Both the position numbers and the translations under genes were made by a program. Under the pieces are notes generated by a model, which saw only the letters and a list, made by a program, of their open reading frames with translations, did not search any database and was not told the DNA's origin. Of a stretch of DNA of 64,000 bases, positions 52,130-60,063 are shown piece after piece (the stretch's first letter is position 1; every line of letters starts with the position of its first letter). This stretch comes from an uncultured Candidatus Saccharibacteria bacterium (GTDB lineage: Bacteria; Patescibacteriota; Saccharimonadia; Saccharimonadales; Saccharimonadaceae). The stretch spans positions 86,826 to 150,825 of the forward strand of contig CAOLNK010000002.1 in NCBI GenBank assembly GCA_948477625.1. The letters are read 5' to 3'.

Positions 52130-52498
52130 TTATTTTTGTTCTTGTTCGAAAATTTCAATTTTACGTTCAATAAAGTTGATATTTTCCTGCGCCTCTTCAA
52201 TAATTTGCCATAATTGTCGGCGCTTTGTTTCGAGCATTGCCTTTCGCTCTGGAATGGTGAAATCGCCTTTCTCGGACAAATATTTATAGTGTTTCATGTC
52301 CGCAATACTGAAGCCACATCGGCGCAAGAATACCAATGTTTTCAGCCAATTTAGTTGTTCCTGGCTGAATGTTCGATATCCTGCTCTAGTATATTTAATG
52401 TTGGGAATTAGCCCTAGTTTACAATAATACCGTACTGTGGGGGTTGACACATCTGCATATTCACTAGCCTGCCTCATAGTATATAATTTCTCATCCAT
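52130..52498 (-). CDS. MerR-family transcriptional regulator
   Basis: The 122-aa protein has the winged HTH (YTMRQASEYADVSTPTVRYYCKLGLIPNIKYTRAGYRTFSQEQLNWLKTLVFLRRCGFSIADMKHY) and a dimerisation coiled coil (ETKRRQLWQIIEEAQENINFIERKIEIFEQEQK). It lacks the C-terminal metal-binding Cys, so it fits the AdhR/NmlR/BltR-like class. It is flanked on both sides by variable cassettes and lies next to two operator-like palindromes. No obvious target enzyme remains in the neighbourhood. Confidence 0.9.
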   Translation of the reverse strand: MDEKLYTMRQASEYADVSTPTVRYYCKLGLIPNIKYTRAGYRTFSQEQLNWLKTLVFLRRCGFSIADMKHYKYLSEKGDFTIPERKAMLETKRRQLWQIIEEAQENINFIERKIEIFEQEQK

Positions 52499-52532
52499 GT
52501 AATTATTTTACTACAAAATAGCATAATTGTTT

Positions 52533-52759
52533 TTCGTGCGCAGCGGGTGGATCCACTTGCCTAGCACTGCTGGTACTTTCAGCTACGCTGGCGCGGCAGG
52601 TGTGTGGTGGTCGTCGTATGCCTACTCCGCCGCTACCCACGCGTATGACCTCTACTTGCAGACTACTGGCGTCGTTAACCCATCCAGCCCCAGCACTCGT
52701 TACACTGGTTTCCCCCTCCGCTGCCTTAGTACTGTATTAGACATGATGTAGAGTGGAGA
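52533..52759 (+). pseudogene. Variable-region cassette 4
   Basis: TTCGTGCGCAGCGG (52533-52546) is followed by a frame with FVRSGWIHLPSTAGTFSYAG, VWWSS, HAYDLYL, VNPS and GFPLRCLSTVLDMM. Inverted repeats lie at 52540-52546 and 52718-52724. A 3-bp duplication (ATGATG) precedes the stop TAG 52751; the flank AGAGTGGAGA is kept. It is inverted relative to cassette 3, with merR between. No start or RBS. Confidence 0.75.
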
Positions 52760-52814
52760 TATGGAGAAAGCTGTTATATGGCATGTAGAGTGTATACAAG
52801 GATAAGGTTTATGC

Positions 52815-52820
52815 TATAAT
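52815..52820 (+). promoter_or_regulatory. -10 box of the GH57-like gene
   Basis: TATAAT with TGC before it; the gene's RBS (GGAAGTGAGG) and ATG 52848 follow. No good -35 box is seen. Confidence 0.55.
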
Positions 52821-52847
52821 AGTATTAATGACAGGAAGTGAGGTAAC

Positions 52848-54314
52848 ATGCGCGTAATTCATCTGTGTTTTCAGCTACATGAGCCGTGGGGTTTACGGAA
52901 GTTTTCTGGTGGGGATTCGGAACAAGGTTATTTTGAAGGCAAGGCGGAGTTTATGCAGGCAAATACTGAGGTGTATCAGCCGCTGTTTGCTTTTTTGGAA
53001 CGGAATACGCAGAAGTTTCGCGGATTTCGATTTTCTTTGCTGGTTTCTGGGCCGTGGCTGGAGTTAGCGGAATGCTATGATAGTGGTTTGATTGAGCGTT
53101 TGCGCAAGCTGGTGAAGCTAGGGCAAGTGGAGCTGGTGGTAGAGCCATGGTATCATTCCTTGGCATTTTTCTATGACAAAGACGAGTTGACCATGCAGGT
53201 GCGGTTGTATCGTGAAAAAATCCAGAAATTGTTTGGCGTGGAAGGGCGGATTTTTGCCTTACCGGAGCTGATTTATAATGATCAAGTGGGCAAATGGGCG
53301 GAAGAATTTGGTTTTGCTGGTATGCTGGTTGGGGGTAATCAAGCAGTGTTGGGCTGGCATAGCCCTAATCATGTATACGAGGCGATGGAATGTCGGTATT
53401 TGCGGTTGTTGTTTCAGAATACAGTGCTAGCGCAGATGATTACTGAGGCAGATTCGGAGTTACTAGTAGAAAAGCGGGTGTCTGAAGATTCAGAGGAGAA
53501 AAAGTTAGTGCTGTCGGCACAGAAGTTCCAGAAGTGCTTAGAGCTAGATATGCTGCGTGGAAGTGTGGTGAATTTGTATTTTGATGCTGCGATTTTTGAG
53601 CAGCAACGCGAGAAAGGTATTATTGGATTTTTCGATGAGTTGGTGGCAAGCTGGCTAAAGACGCCTGGCAATCATTTTGTGGGCGCGGCGCAGGCTTGTG
53701 TGGTGGAGACACCGAGCATGGCGCTAGCGGTGAAAGAATCGGTGAGCTGGCGGGAAGAACCGGAAGATGTCGCCAAGAAAGCGCCAGAAGTGACTGGGAT
53801 TATGTTGCAAACTGAGGTGGAGGCGTTGCCACCGCGGTGGCTGAGTAGTGCAGAGCAGGTGGAGCAGGCGAAGAGTTTGTATAGCCTTAAACGGGAGATT
53901 TTAGCGACTGAGGACGAGCTTACTATAGAAGACTGGCGCAGGCTGACCGCAGTGGATTATATGGAGGGGACAGATTTTGCGAATATACAGGCGGTGCTGG
54001 CAGATTTGAAAGCGCGGGCCGAAAAGGTAAAGAAGGCGCAGGCGGTAGAGATTTCTCGTGCATACACCAAAAGACATGACCGTGGAAATATTGATGTGCG
54101 CCCAGCGGTGGATAATACTGTAGTGCAGGTGAATTTTGGAGTAAGGCCGGTAGCTAAGCCGATTACGGTTGAGACTGGCAAAAGCTCAGTGCAAGAAGCT
54201 GAGGTGGCTGAGGCTGAAGTTGAAGAGGCTGTAGTACCGGTGCAGACCAAGAGCGCGCCGGCAGAGAAACCGCGGGGCATTCGCAAGGTGATTCGACGTT
54301 TGGTGATTGAGTAA
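52848..54314 (+). CDS. Glycoside hydrolase family 57-like protein
   Basis: The 488-aa protein has the GH57 pattern in its first 300 residues: VIHLCFQLHEPWGLRKFS with the conserved H-x-H-P-like start, VELVVEPWYHSLAFFYDKDEL, and FALPELIYNDQVGKWAEEFGFAGMLVGG, where the Glu of PEL is a candidate catalytic residue. The last 130 residues are a charged low-complexity tail. These enzymes act on alpha-glucans. No starch or glycogen synthesis gene is next to it. Confidence 0.85.
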   Translation: MRVIHLCFQLHEPWGLRKFSGGDSEQGYFEGKAEFMQANTEVYQPLFAFLERNTQKFRGFRFSLLVSGPWLELAECYDSGLIERLRKLVKLGQVELVVEPWYHSLAFFYDKDELTMQVRLYREKIQKLFGVEGRIFALPELIYNDQVGKWAEEFGFAGMLVGGNQAVLGWHSPNHVYEAMECRYLRLLFQNTVLAQMITEADSELLVEKRVSEDSEEKKLVLSAQKFQKCLELDMLRGSVVNLYFDAAIFEQQREKGIIGFFDELVASWLKTPGNHFVGAAQACVVETPSMALAVKESVSWREEPEDVAKKAPEVTGIMLQTEVEALPPRWLSSAEQVEQAKSLYSLKREILATEDELTIEDWRRLTAVDYMEGTDFANIQAVLADLKARAEKVKKAQAVEISRAYTKRHDRGNIDVRPAVDNTVVQVNFGVRPVAKPITVETGKSSVQEAEVAEAEVEEAVVPVQTKSAPAEKPRGIRKVIRRLVIE

Positions 54315-54373
54315 ATGACGATTATCGTGCGTATTTGGCGAATTGAACTGTCTTTCAGTTGGGATTAATTACA

Positions 54374-54410
54374 AAAAATCCTCTACATCTTTGGCGGTGT
54401 GGAGGATTTA
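54374..54410. terminator. Bidirectional terminator between GH57 and rpmG
   Basis: AAATCCTCTACA and TGTGGAGGATTT form a 12-bp stem with A/T flanks, shared by the convergent genes. Confidence 0.75.
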
Positions 54411-54422
54411 TGGATAGGCCGT

Positions 54423-54632
54423 TTAGCGCTTCTTTTCCTTGACTTCGTTGCGTCCGAGGTTCTTTTTGGTCTCAGTGAACACAACGTGCTTGCGCAAAAC
54501 TGGATCGTATTTCCGAAGAGTTAGCTTATCCGGAGTATTCATAGTATTCTTCTTGGTGTAATATTGACGAATACCAGATTCTTCGGACACTAAACCAACC
54601 AACTTGCGTTTAGTATTATTCTTCTTTGCCAT
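54423..54632 (-). CDS. rpmG: 50S ribosomal protein bL33 (cysteine-free)
   Basis: The start at 54632 ([10 protein letters not shown]) is chosen because a TAAAAT box (54643-54648) lies 10 bp upstream; the alternative start at 54644 would lie inside the box. The bL33 pattern [33 protein letters not shown] is complete, but the four zinc Cys are replaced. The tail [12 protein letters not shown] is slightly extended. Confidence 0.92.
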   Translation of the reverse strand: MAKKNNTKRKLVGLVSEESGIRQYYTKKNTMNTPDKLTLRKYDPVLRKHVVFTETKKNLGRNEVKEKKR

Positions 54633-54686
54633 AATGTTTATCATTTTAGCACAAAAAAACCGGATTGTAAACCGTGAAATGAGGTT

Positions 54687-55280
54687 TTATTTTGCTAGAG
54701 CTGGGTTAGCGTAGGTAATTTCGTTAGTGATTCCCTCGCCGGTGTTGGGGACGTCGGAGGAATAGACGAAATCGGCCAGAAAGCATAAGACAAGTGCAAA
54801 GCAGAGGATTTTTTTGGGTCGCAACTTGATGCGGTCGAAGTTTTTGATGAGAATTGGGTATAGAACGTAAATTATGGTTAAACCACAGAGCCCAAAGGCA
54901 GTAACACTACCGATACATATGCGACCATGGAGATTGAGAAAATTTGAACTGTAGTCCCACCATTTGAGATGCTTGAAGGTTTCTAGGTACCAACCAGTGA
55001 AATATTCAAGTGTGCCGCAGCCAATGACGGCGGCAAAGAATATAATTAGAGGGTGCTTTTTGAAACGCCGGAGTAAGAGCACTATGCCAAGACCGCCAAA
55101 ACCGTAGATTGGTAGCCAAGGACCATGCAGGACGCCACGGTTGACAAAATTACCAGTCATAAAAAGATATAGGGTGACTTCCCAAATCCAGCCGATGAAG
55201 GCGCAGACGAAAAAGATGAGGATGTAATTACAAAATGTATTTTCTGAAGAATGATTTTCGGGGGATTTTGGTGTGGTCAT
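54687..55280 (-). CDS. CmpB/YoaK-type putative ABC permease (DUF1113) membrane protein
   Basis: The 197-aa protein has about six helices. FFVCAFIGWIWEVTLYLFMTGNFVNRGVLHGPWLPIYGFG and CGTLEYFTGWYLETFKHLKWWDYSSNFLNLHGRICIGS are the family signature (PF06541). The family is widespread in Firmicutes, of unknown function. Transcribed alone. Confidence 0.85.
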   Translation of the reverse strand: MTTPKSPENHSSENTFCNYILIFFVCAFIGWIWEVTLYLFMTGNFVNRGVLHGPWLPIYGFGGLGIVLLLRRFKKHPLIIFFAAVIGCGTLEYFTGWYLETFKHLKWWDYSSNFLNLHGRICIGSVTAFGLCGLTIIYVLYPILIKNFDRIKLRPKKILCFALVLCFLADFVYSSDVPNTGEGITNEITYANPALAK

Positions 55281-55364
55281 GATTAATAGTTAAGTTTATG
55301 GCTATATTATAGCAAAATAGGTTAAAAACGCCTAGGATGACTTTGCGTTGTATAATTTTACTCT

Positions 55365-55402
55365 CCCCTCCGCTGCCTTAGTACTGTATTAGACATGTAG
55401 AG
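55365..55402 (+). repeat. Cassette right-end remnant (copy 5)
   Basis: Only the right edge remains: CCCTCCGCTGCCTTAG, then TACTGTATTAGACATG and TAGAG, with CCGCTGC at 55370-55376. The left edge and the variable part are missing. It lies directly downstream of the GyrI-like gene on the opposite strand. Confidence 0.85.
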
Positions 55403-55405
55403 AGG

Positions 55406-56041
55406 CTAAACATTAATTGGTTTGATAGGGTGGCGAATAACGGTTTTGAGTTTTTCTGGTTTAGTACGACGCGGGTCGCTGAGATAAATTTCGTGGTGAT
55501 AACGCGGGTTTTCAATGTCTAGGTCATAGTTATTATCAATGAAATCGTGCATTAGTTGAATAGTGGTGGGCTCATCATCGTAGCTTCCTAGATGCATGCA
55601 TTGTACGCAAATTCCCTCATCATAGGTAAGAAATTCGACTTTGGAGAAATCCTGATGTTTTTTGCGTGTGGCTTCGGTAATCGCCCAGTCAAATTCGGTC
55701 TTAGTGACAAAATCCGGTAGACGGATAGCAGAAATAAACTCCATATCGTCTTTGCGGCTATAATCGAGGCTATCTGAGCCTTTTTGCCACCAAAATCCTT
55801 CTAGTGGTGGTACGACGTAGTCAAAATAACCGTCGATCTTATGTTCGCTGAGTTTGCTCATTTTGATGGTGAAAGCAATTGCATAGAGTAGAGCGATAGA
55901 TTGTTTGTATTCACTATCTTCGATATTTGGATTGCCATGGCCGCGCACGGCGAGATAATTTAGTGGCGGTATTGTAATGATTCCAGGTTTTGCTTTAGGA
56001 AGATAAAATTCTTTACATTCTTTTTTGAAATCGAAAGTCAT
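55406..56041 (-). CDS. GyrI-like small-molecule-binding domain protein
   Basis: The start at 56041 (MTFDFKKECKEFY) is chosen: TATCAT lies about 7 bp upstream, giving a near-leaderless mRNA. The frame extends further upstream but only through A/T-rich non-coding sequence. The 211-aa protein matches the GyrI-like family (IPPLNYLAVRGHGNPN, PPLEGFWWQ, YDEGICVQCMHLGSYDDEPTTI, HEIYLSDPRRTKPEKLKTVIRHPI). It binds small molecules; no DNA-binding domain is attached. Confidence 0.88.
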   Translation of the reverse strand: MTFDFKKECKEFYLPKAKPGIITIPPLNYLAVRGHGNPNIEDSEYKQSIALLYAIAFTIKMSKLSEHKIDGYFDYVVPPLEGFWWQKGSDSLDYSRKDDMEFISAIRLPDFVTKTEFDWAITEATRKKHQDFSKVEFLTYDEGICVQCMHLGSYDDEPTTIQLMHDFIDNNYDLDIENPRYHHEIYLSDPRRTKPEKLKTVIRHPIKPINV

Positions 56042-56108
56042 AGATATATGATAGCACGGAATACTAAAGAGATAAAAATATCCTCGACAAGAGTCAAAGG
56101 ATATTTTC

Positions 56109-56123
56109 TGGTGCTGGAAGTAG
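56109..56123 (-). repeat. Copy of the 3' end of tRNA-Tyr
   Basis: TGGTGCTGGAAGTAG (plus strand) is identical to 56283-56297, the last 15 nt of the tRNA-Tyr gene including CCA. It lies 174 bp downstream of it. A hairpin with AAAATATCCT/AGGATATTTT follows on the minus strand. It may be an attachment-site scar or the end of a decayed second tRNA. Confidence 0.6.
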
Positions 56124-56251
56124 AACAACGCGATTTCTGCGAAATCGCTACCCTCCGAGCGTCGCTTCGAAAAACTTAGCAAACTAGTTTTTGCTTAGCT
56201 CCTGCGGAGGACGAACCTGCGGTTCTCATCCTACTTCGCAAATAAAAGTGA

Positions 56252-56280
56252 TAACCTGAGCAAAAAACTCAGGTTATTAC
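56252..56280 (-). terminator. Terminator of tRNA-Tyr
   Basis: AATAACCTGAG and CTCAGGTTATT form an 11-bp stem just past the encoded CCA, with T-rich sequence after it on the minus strand. Confidence 0.7.
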
Positions 56281-56282
56281 TT

Positions 56283-56367
56283 TGGTGCTGGAAGTAGGAC
56301 TCGAACCTACGAAGGCCGAAGCCGAGAGATTTACAGTCTCTTGTCATTGCCACTAGACGATTCCAGC
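56283..56367 (-). tRNA. tRNA-Tyr (GTA anticodon)
   Basis: Acceptor GCTGGAA pairs with TTCCAGC, the anticodon stem is GAGAC/.. around the loop with GTA, a long variable arm CGGCTTCGGCCTTC fits tRNA-Tyr, the T arm is GTAGG-TTCGAGT-CCTAC and ACCA ends the gene. Confidence 0.92.
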
Positions 56368-56376
56368 AATGTTTTC

Positions 56377-56418
56377 ATTGTAGCAAAGGTTGCAGTTTTT
56401 GGCAAGGTTTGATAAACT
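56377..56418. promoter_or_regulatory. Overlapping divergent promoters of tRNA-Tyr and tRNA-Thr
   Basis: Minus strand: TTGCCA (56400-56405), 17 bp, TACAAT (56377-56382) for tRNA-Tyr. Plus strand: TTGCAG (56390-56395), 17 bp, TAAACT (56413-56418) for tRNA-Thr. The boxes interleave, so the two promoters may exclude one another. Confidence 0.65.
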
Positions 56419-56428
56419 AATGGTAGTT

Positions 56429-56504
56429 GCCGTGTTAGCTCAGTTGGTAGAGCAGCCGCCTTGTAAGCGGCAGGTCGTCAGTTCAAGTCTGACACACGGC
56501 TCCA
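56429..56504 (+). tRNA. tRNA-Thr (TGT anticodon)
   Basis: Acceptor GCCGTGT/ACACGGC, D arm AGCTCAGTTGGTAGAGC, anticodon stem GCCGC/GCGGC around CTTGTAA, T loop TTCAAGT, TCCA at the end. Confidence 0.95.
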
Positions 56505-56521
56505 TTCGTTAAGCTAAAATC

Positions 56522-56540
56522 GCCAATCTTGGCATTTTTT
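56522..56540 (+). terminator. Terminator of tRNA-Thr
   Basis: GCCAA-TC-TTGGC followed by ATTTTTT, 18 bp behind the tRNA. Confidence 0.6.
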
Positions 56541-56670
56541 CTTGCTCGCTGGTCCTGAGATCCGCTTCGCATGAAGAAAATACCAATCTTGACAATTTTA
56601 GCTTCAACTCTTTTTATACTTGATGAGTGGAGCATGGCCGGAGGCGACCGGCTTCACTTTTGTTTCAATT

Positions 56671-57393
56671 TTAAATTTGTTTGCGAGTACGTGTGCCGGA
56701 TTGCGCACTACGTTTAGCGGTTGGGCGGCGAGTACTTGTACTGGTGCGACTACGTTTAGCGTGAGTTTTAGTCATGGCGTTTTCGGCAATTTGGGCTTCA
56801 ATGCGGGCGGTAACGTCGGCCAGGGCTTCGGTGTCTCCAGTGGCTTCATGAATGGCAAGGATTTGGCGTAAGGTATTGGTGCTATGATCAAGTTCATAGG
56901 CGCTTTCTAGCGCATCCACGGCGCCTTTGATTTGACCCAGACGTTCCCTAGCTTTAGCAAGGGCGATAAACCTGGCCGGGACATCATTTTCCAGCTCAAT
57001 TGCTTGCTCGAAAGCCATCACGGCTTTTTCATAGGCGCCGGTTTCAAGATAAATTAGGCCGACGTTATGCAAAGAAGACGGGTTGTTATCGAGTGACTGA
57101 GCAATCTCAAAACATTCAATCGCTTCGTCGAATTTTTGTTCTTTGGCATAGAGAATTCCGAGACGGTTATAAGCAGCGGCATTTTTTTCGTCGAATTTTA
57201 GAATCGTAAGTAAAGCTTTTTCGGCTCTTAGCGGTTTGTGGTCGCGCATAGAAGTCTGGGCGGCACTCCAGAGCTTTTTCATCTGCATGTCATAGCGAGC
57301 GCTGCGGGGTGCTTCGGCATCTTTGCGACGGACTAACGGATACAAAAAGGTAAGCCATAGTGCCAAAATTACCACCAACAGAATACCTAGCAT
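56671..57393 (-). CDS. TPR-repeat protein with membrane anchor
   Basis: The 240-aa protein begins with a signal-anchor helix (LGILLVVILALWLTFLYPLV), then four to five tetratricopeptide repeats (AAYNRLGILYAKEQKFDEAIECFEIAQSLD; SSLHNVGLIYLETGAYEKAVMAFEQAIELE) and ends in an Arg/Thr/Ser-rich basic tail. The repeats mediate protein binding; the anchor places them inside, at the membrane. It follows a 55-aa membrane protein by 9 bp. Confidence 0.85.
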   Translation of the reverse strand: MLGILLVVILALWLTFLYPLVRRKDAEAPRSARYDMQMKKLWSAAQTSMRDHKPLRAEKALLTILKFDEKNAAAYNRLGILYAKEQKFDEAIECFEIAQSLDNNPSSLHNVGLIYLETGAYEKAVMAFEQAIELENDVPARFIALAKARERLGQIKGAVDALESAYELDHSTNTLRQILAIHEATGDTEALADVTARIEAQIAENAMTKTHAKRSRTSTSTRRPTAKRSAQSGTRTRKQI

Positions 57394-57402
57394 AATCTTA
57401 TT

Positions 57403-57570
57403 TTAACATAAAATGGCTAAAATTATACTAGAAAATAATGCGACAAAAGCATAAATAACGTTTTGGGTGAGACTGATGATGAGGATGAAGCAGACTATAC
57501 CAATGGGGATTATACCCAAGGTTAAAAGTTTTTTATGAGGGGTGAGGTTTTTAGTAGTTTTTATAGTCAT
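57403..57570 (-). CDS. Small membrane protein (55 aa)
   Basis: The frame begins MTIKTTKNLTPHKKLLTLG and has two hydrophobic segments (LGIIPIGIVCFILIISL and a second ending in FSSIILAILC). The stop is 9 bp before the TPR protein gene, so the two form a unit. No family recognised. Confidence 0.55.
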   Translation of the reverse strand: MTIKTTKNLTPHKKLLTLGIIPIGIVCFILIISLTQNVIYAFVALFSSIILAILC

Positions 57571-57611
57571 GATTATAACACCTTTTGGGCTTATATAGTA
57601 TAATATAATGT

Positions 57612-58592
57612 ATGAATTTGAAATGTGGAATTGTAGGATTACCCAATGTGGGTAAATCGACTTTGTTTAATGCACTGACTAATGCGGGGGCGCTCGCTGC
57701 GAACTACCCGTTTGCTACGATTGAGCCAAATGTAGGGATTGTGCCAGTGCCGGATGAGAGGCTGGACGTGCTGGCTAAAATGTATGATACTGAGAAAGTT
57801 GTTCCGGCAACGGTGGAGTTTGTGGATATTGCAGGGTTGGTGGAAGGTGCATCCAAAGGTGAAGGCTTGGGTAATAAGTTCCTGGCGCATATTCGAGAGT
57901 GCCAGGTGATTTGTCATGTGGTGCGAGTGTTTGAGGATGGCGATGTAATTCGAGCGGAAGGTTCTAAAGACCCGGCGCACGATATTGCAGTGATTCAAAC
58001 CGAGCTAGAGTTGGCAGACTTGGAGACGCGTGAGAAAGTGGAATCGAAACGCAAGAAAGCGAACGAGCCGGCGGAGATAATTCCCTATCTGACGGAGAAA
58101 CCTGTAATTTACATGTTCAACGTGGATGAGAATGGCTTGGCGGATAAGGAGTTGCGTCAGAAGTTAGCTGAAAGTGTGGCGCCAAGCCAAGCAGTGTTTG
58201 TGAACGCCAAGCTGGAGGCTGAGATGTCGGGAATGAGTTTGGGAGAACGGAAGGAGTTTTTGCGAGAGTATGGCGTGGCGGAGGATGCACTAAGTGAGCT
58301 GATCAAGGCGGCGTATAAGACGCTGGGTCTGCAGAGTTTTCTCACGGCAGGTAAAAAAGAAGTCCGGGCTTGGACGATTAAACAGGGCGCAACGGCGCCA
58401 GAGGCAGCGGGCGTGATTCATACGGACTTTCAGCGTGGGTTTATCGCAGCTGAGGTGATGAAATATGATGATTTGGTAGCGCTGGGAAGCGAGCAAGCCG
58501 TGAAGGCGGCCGGAAAGTTGCGCACTGAAGGCAAAACTTATGTGATGCAAGATGGAGATGTGGTGGAATTCCGGTTTAATGTGTCGAAGTAA
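57612..58592 (+). CDS. ychF: Ribosome-binding ATPase/GTPase YchF
   Basis: The 326-aa protein has the Obg-like G domain (CGIVGLPNVGKSTLFNALTNAG, VEFVDIAGLVEGASKGEGLGNKFLAHIREC, YMFNVDENG in place of NKxD) and the C-terminal TGS domain (VRAWTIKQGATAPEAAGVIHTDFQRGFIAAEVMKYDDLV). It is shorter than the usual 363 residues because the helical insert is reduced. TATAAT (57599-57604) ends 7 bp before the ATG: a leaderless mRNA. Confidence 0.95.
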   Translation: MNLKCGIVGLPNVGKSTLFNALTNAGALAANYPFATIEPNVGIVPVPDERLDVLAKMYDTEKVVPATVEFVDIAGLVEGASKGEGLGNKFLAHIRECQVICHVVRVFEDGDVIRAEGSKDPAHDIAVIQTELELADLETREKVESKRKKANEPAEIIPYLTEKPVIYMFNVDENGLADKELRQKLAESVAPSQAVFVNAKLEAEMSGMSLGERKEFLREYGVAEDALSELIKAAYKTLGLQSFLTAGKKEVRAWTIKQGATAPEAAGVIHTDFQRGFIAAEVMKYDDLVALGSEQAVKAAGKLRTEGKTYVMQDGDVVEFRFNVSK

Positions 58593-58649
58593 GACTATTT
58601 TGTAGTTTTTGGACTTTTTGTGTTTAAAAAACAAAAAACTCGGCAGTCT

Positions 58650-58678
58650 TTCTAGGAAAGGCTGCCGATAAAAACATA
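58650..58678. terminator. Bidirectional terminator between ychF and the 387-aa gene
   Basis: CGGCAGTCTTTC and GAAAGGCTGCCG form a 12-bp stem (one G-T) around TAG. Confidence 0.7.
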
Positions 58679-58694
58679 CTATCAGGATAATATC

Positions 58695-59858
58695 TTAGAT
58701 ATAAAATGCTTTTGAGTACAGGTCAAGGATGGTCTGCGCCTTGGCATGTTTTGTGCTACTGCCTGCAATAAAGGCGTTATGCAGAACGATGGCCAGATTT
58801 TTTCCAAGGAGCTGGAGATAACGCCTGTTCTGAGCGACGTCCACGGACGAACCGGTGACGATATTGTTGGCATTGTCGGCTCCATGCAGGGCTTTGCCTT
58901 CGCTGTCGAGGTAATCCACGAGGTCCTGATTACTGAAAACCTGTTCCTGCTGAGCGGCAGGAAGAATGCAGGCGTTAATCCACTGGATATAGCGCTCGAC
59001 ATCAGCTTCTGAGGCTTTCTTGACAGCTTCAATATCGCATTTGCAGAGTTCCTCCATGGCTGAAATCATCAGGTGCCTGTAGTTCTTAATATTGCCGCGA
59101 ATCACGTTCCTGATTAATTCGCCGTTTTCGGCAAATTCTGCAATGCTCATACCCTTTGCGATGTCGACGATTGTCGACCGCACAATACTTGCCGGACCAG
59201 CGTCTTTTTTGGTATTGGAATCGATTGCTACCGATGTGAGTAACTTCCAAATCAGCGCCGGATTGTCTTTGACAAGTTTGATTGCGCCGGCCGCCAGCAT
59301 AGGCTCATTGGTTTCCGCGATGGTTATCGGTGCTCCCTCAGGAGTCGTAGTCATCATGACACGGATGCGTTCCCCGCCGATAGACGCGTCGTCTCCAGAG
59401 GCTCCTGTAGTCGGATTGTAATACTGAAGTATATCGTATTCTGCCACAGGCCCGTTTGCCAATGCATTGTAATACTTGTCTTCTGCGACGTTACCGTCAG
59501 CACCACAGCCATAACCTTCAGGTGTAATGCTCTTACAATTGGTGAGAACCCCAATGAGACCTTTGAGTGCATCGTTATAGTCCTGCCCGCCTTTCTTTTC
59601 CAGATTGCTAAAAAGATACTCTGCTCTGGAAACCGCTTCGTCGTGTTCCTTTTTCTCGAACACTAAAAACTGATTAATAATGGCATTAATTTGGGCGGTG
59701 CTATCCCCGGTTGCGATAAGGGCATCTAATTCCTTATCTTTACCGTAGACAGCGAGCGCCATCATTACCCCAGTCAGCATAGCGTTCTTGATGGGCTGGT
59801 CTGCATACTGTATAGCATGCAATGCATTCATTACTTCGGGTTTTCCTTTTTTACTCAT
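58695..59858 (-). CDS. Unknown 387-aa soluble protein with long 5' leader
   Basis: GAGAGG precedes the ATG at 59858. The protein is helical, without a signal peptide or membrane segment, with a Gly-rich middle (YGCGADGNVAEDK, PTTGASGDDASIGGERIRVMM) and a Cys pair (CKCDIEAVKK). No family is recognised. It is expressed from a consensus-like promoter (TTGACA/TACAAT) and has a 198-nt untranslated leader, which suggests a regulated or abundant product. Confidence 0.65.
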   Translation of the reverse strand: MSKKGKPEVMNALHAIQYADQPIKNAMLTGVMMALAVYGKDKELDALIATGDSTAQINAIINQFLVFEKKEHDEAVSRAEYLFSNLEKKGGQDYNDALKGLIGVLTNCKSITPEGYGCGADGNVAEDKYYNALANGPVAEYDILQYYNPTTGASGDDASIGGERIRVMMTTTPEGAPITIAETNEPMLAAGAIKLVKDNPALIWKLLTSVAIDSNTKKDAGPASIVRSTIVDIAKGMSIAEFAENGELIRNVIRGNIKNYRHLMISAMEELCKCDIEAVKKASEADVERYIQWINACILPAAQQEQVFSNQDLVDYLDSEGKALHGADNANNIVTGSSVDVAQNRRYLQLLGKNLAIVLHNAFIAGSSTKHAKAQTILDLYSKAFYI

Positions 59859-60056
59859 TCTGAGTACCTCTCTTTCTTTATTTTGTTTTTATATTGGTTT
59901 CATGTTACCTCATCACCCATAAGACATTTTGAGTGAATTCGGTAACACGAACCGCATAAAAACTGAAGAAAGGAGGTTTCCTGATAGTATGTAAAGGTGC
60001 AAAATACCTCTGGGTGACTGGACTTTGATCCAGTTTTGTACAATTCCCAATCGGTA
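59859..60056 (-). promoter_or_regulatory. 198-nt untranslated leader of the 387-aa gene
   Basis: The region between promoter and start has only short chance frames. It contains CCAGTTTTG, TGGATCAAAGTCCAG-type self-complementary parts (CTGGATCAAAGTCCAG at about 60021-60036), which could fold. No riboswitch family is recognised. Confidence 0.4.
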
Positions 60057-60063
60057 TACTTCC

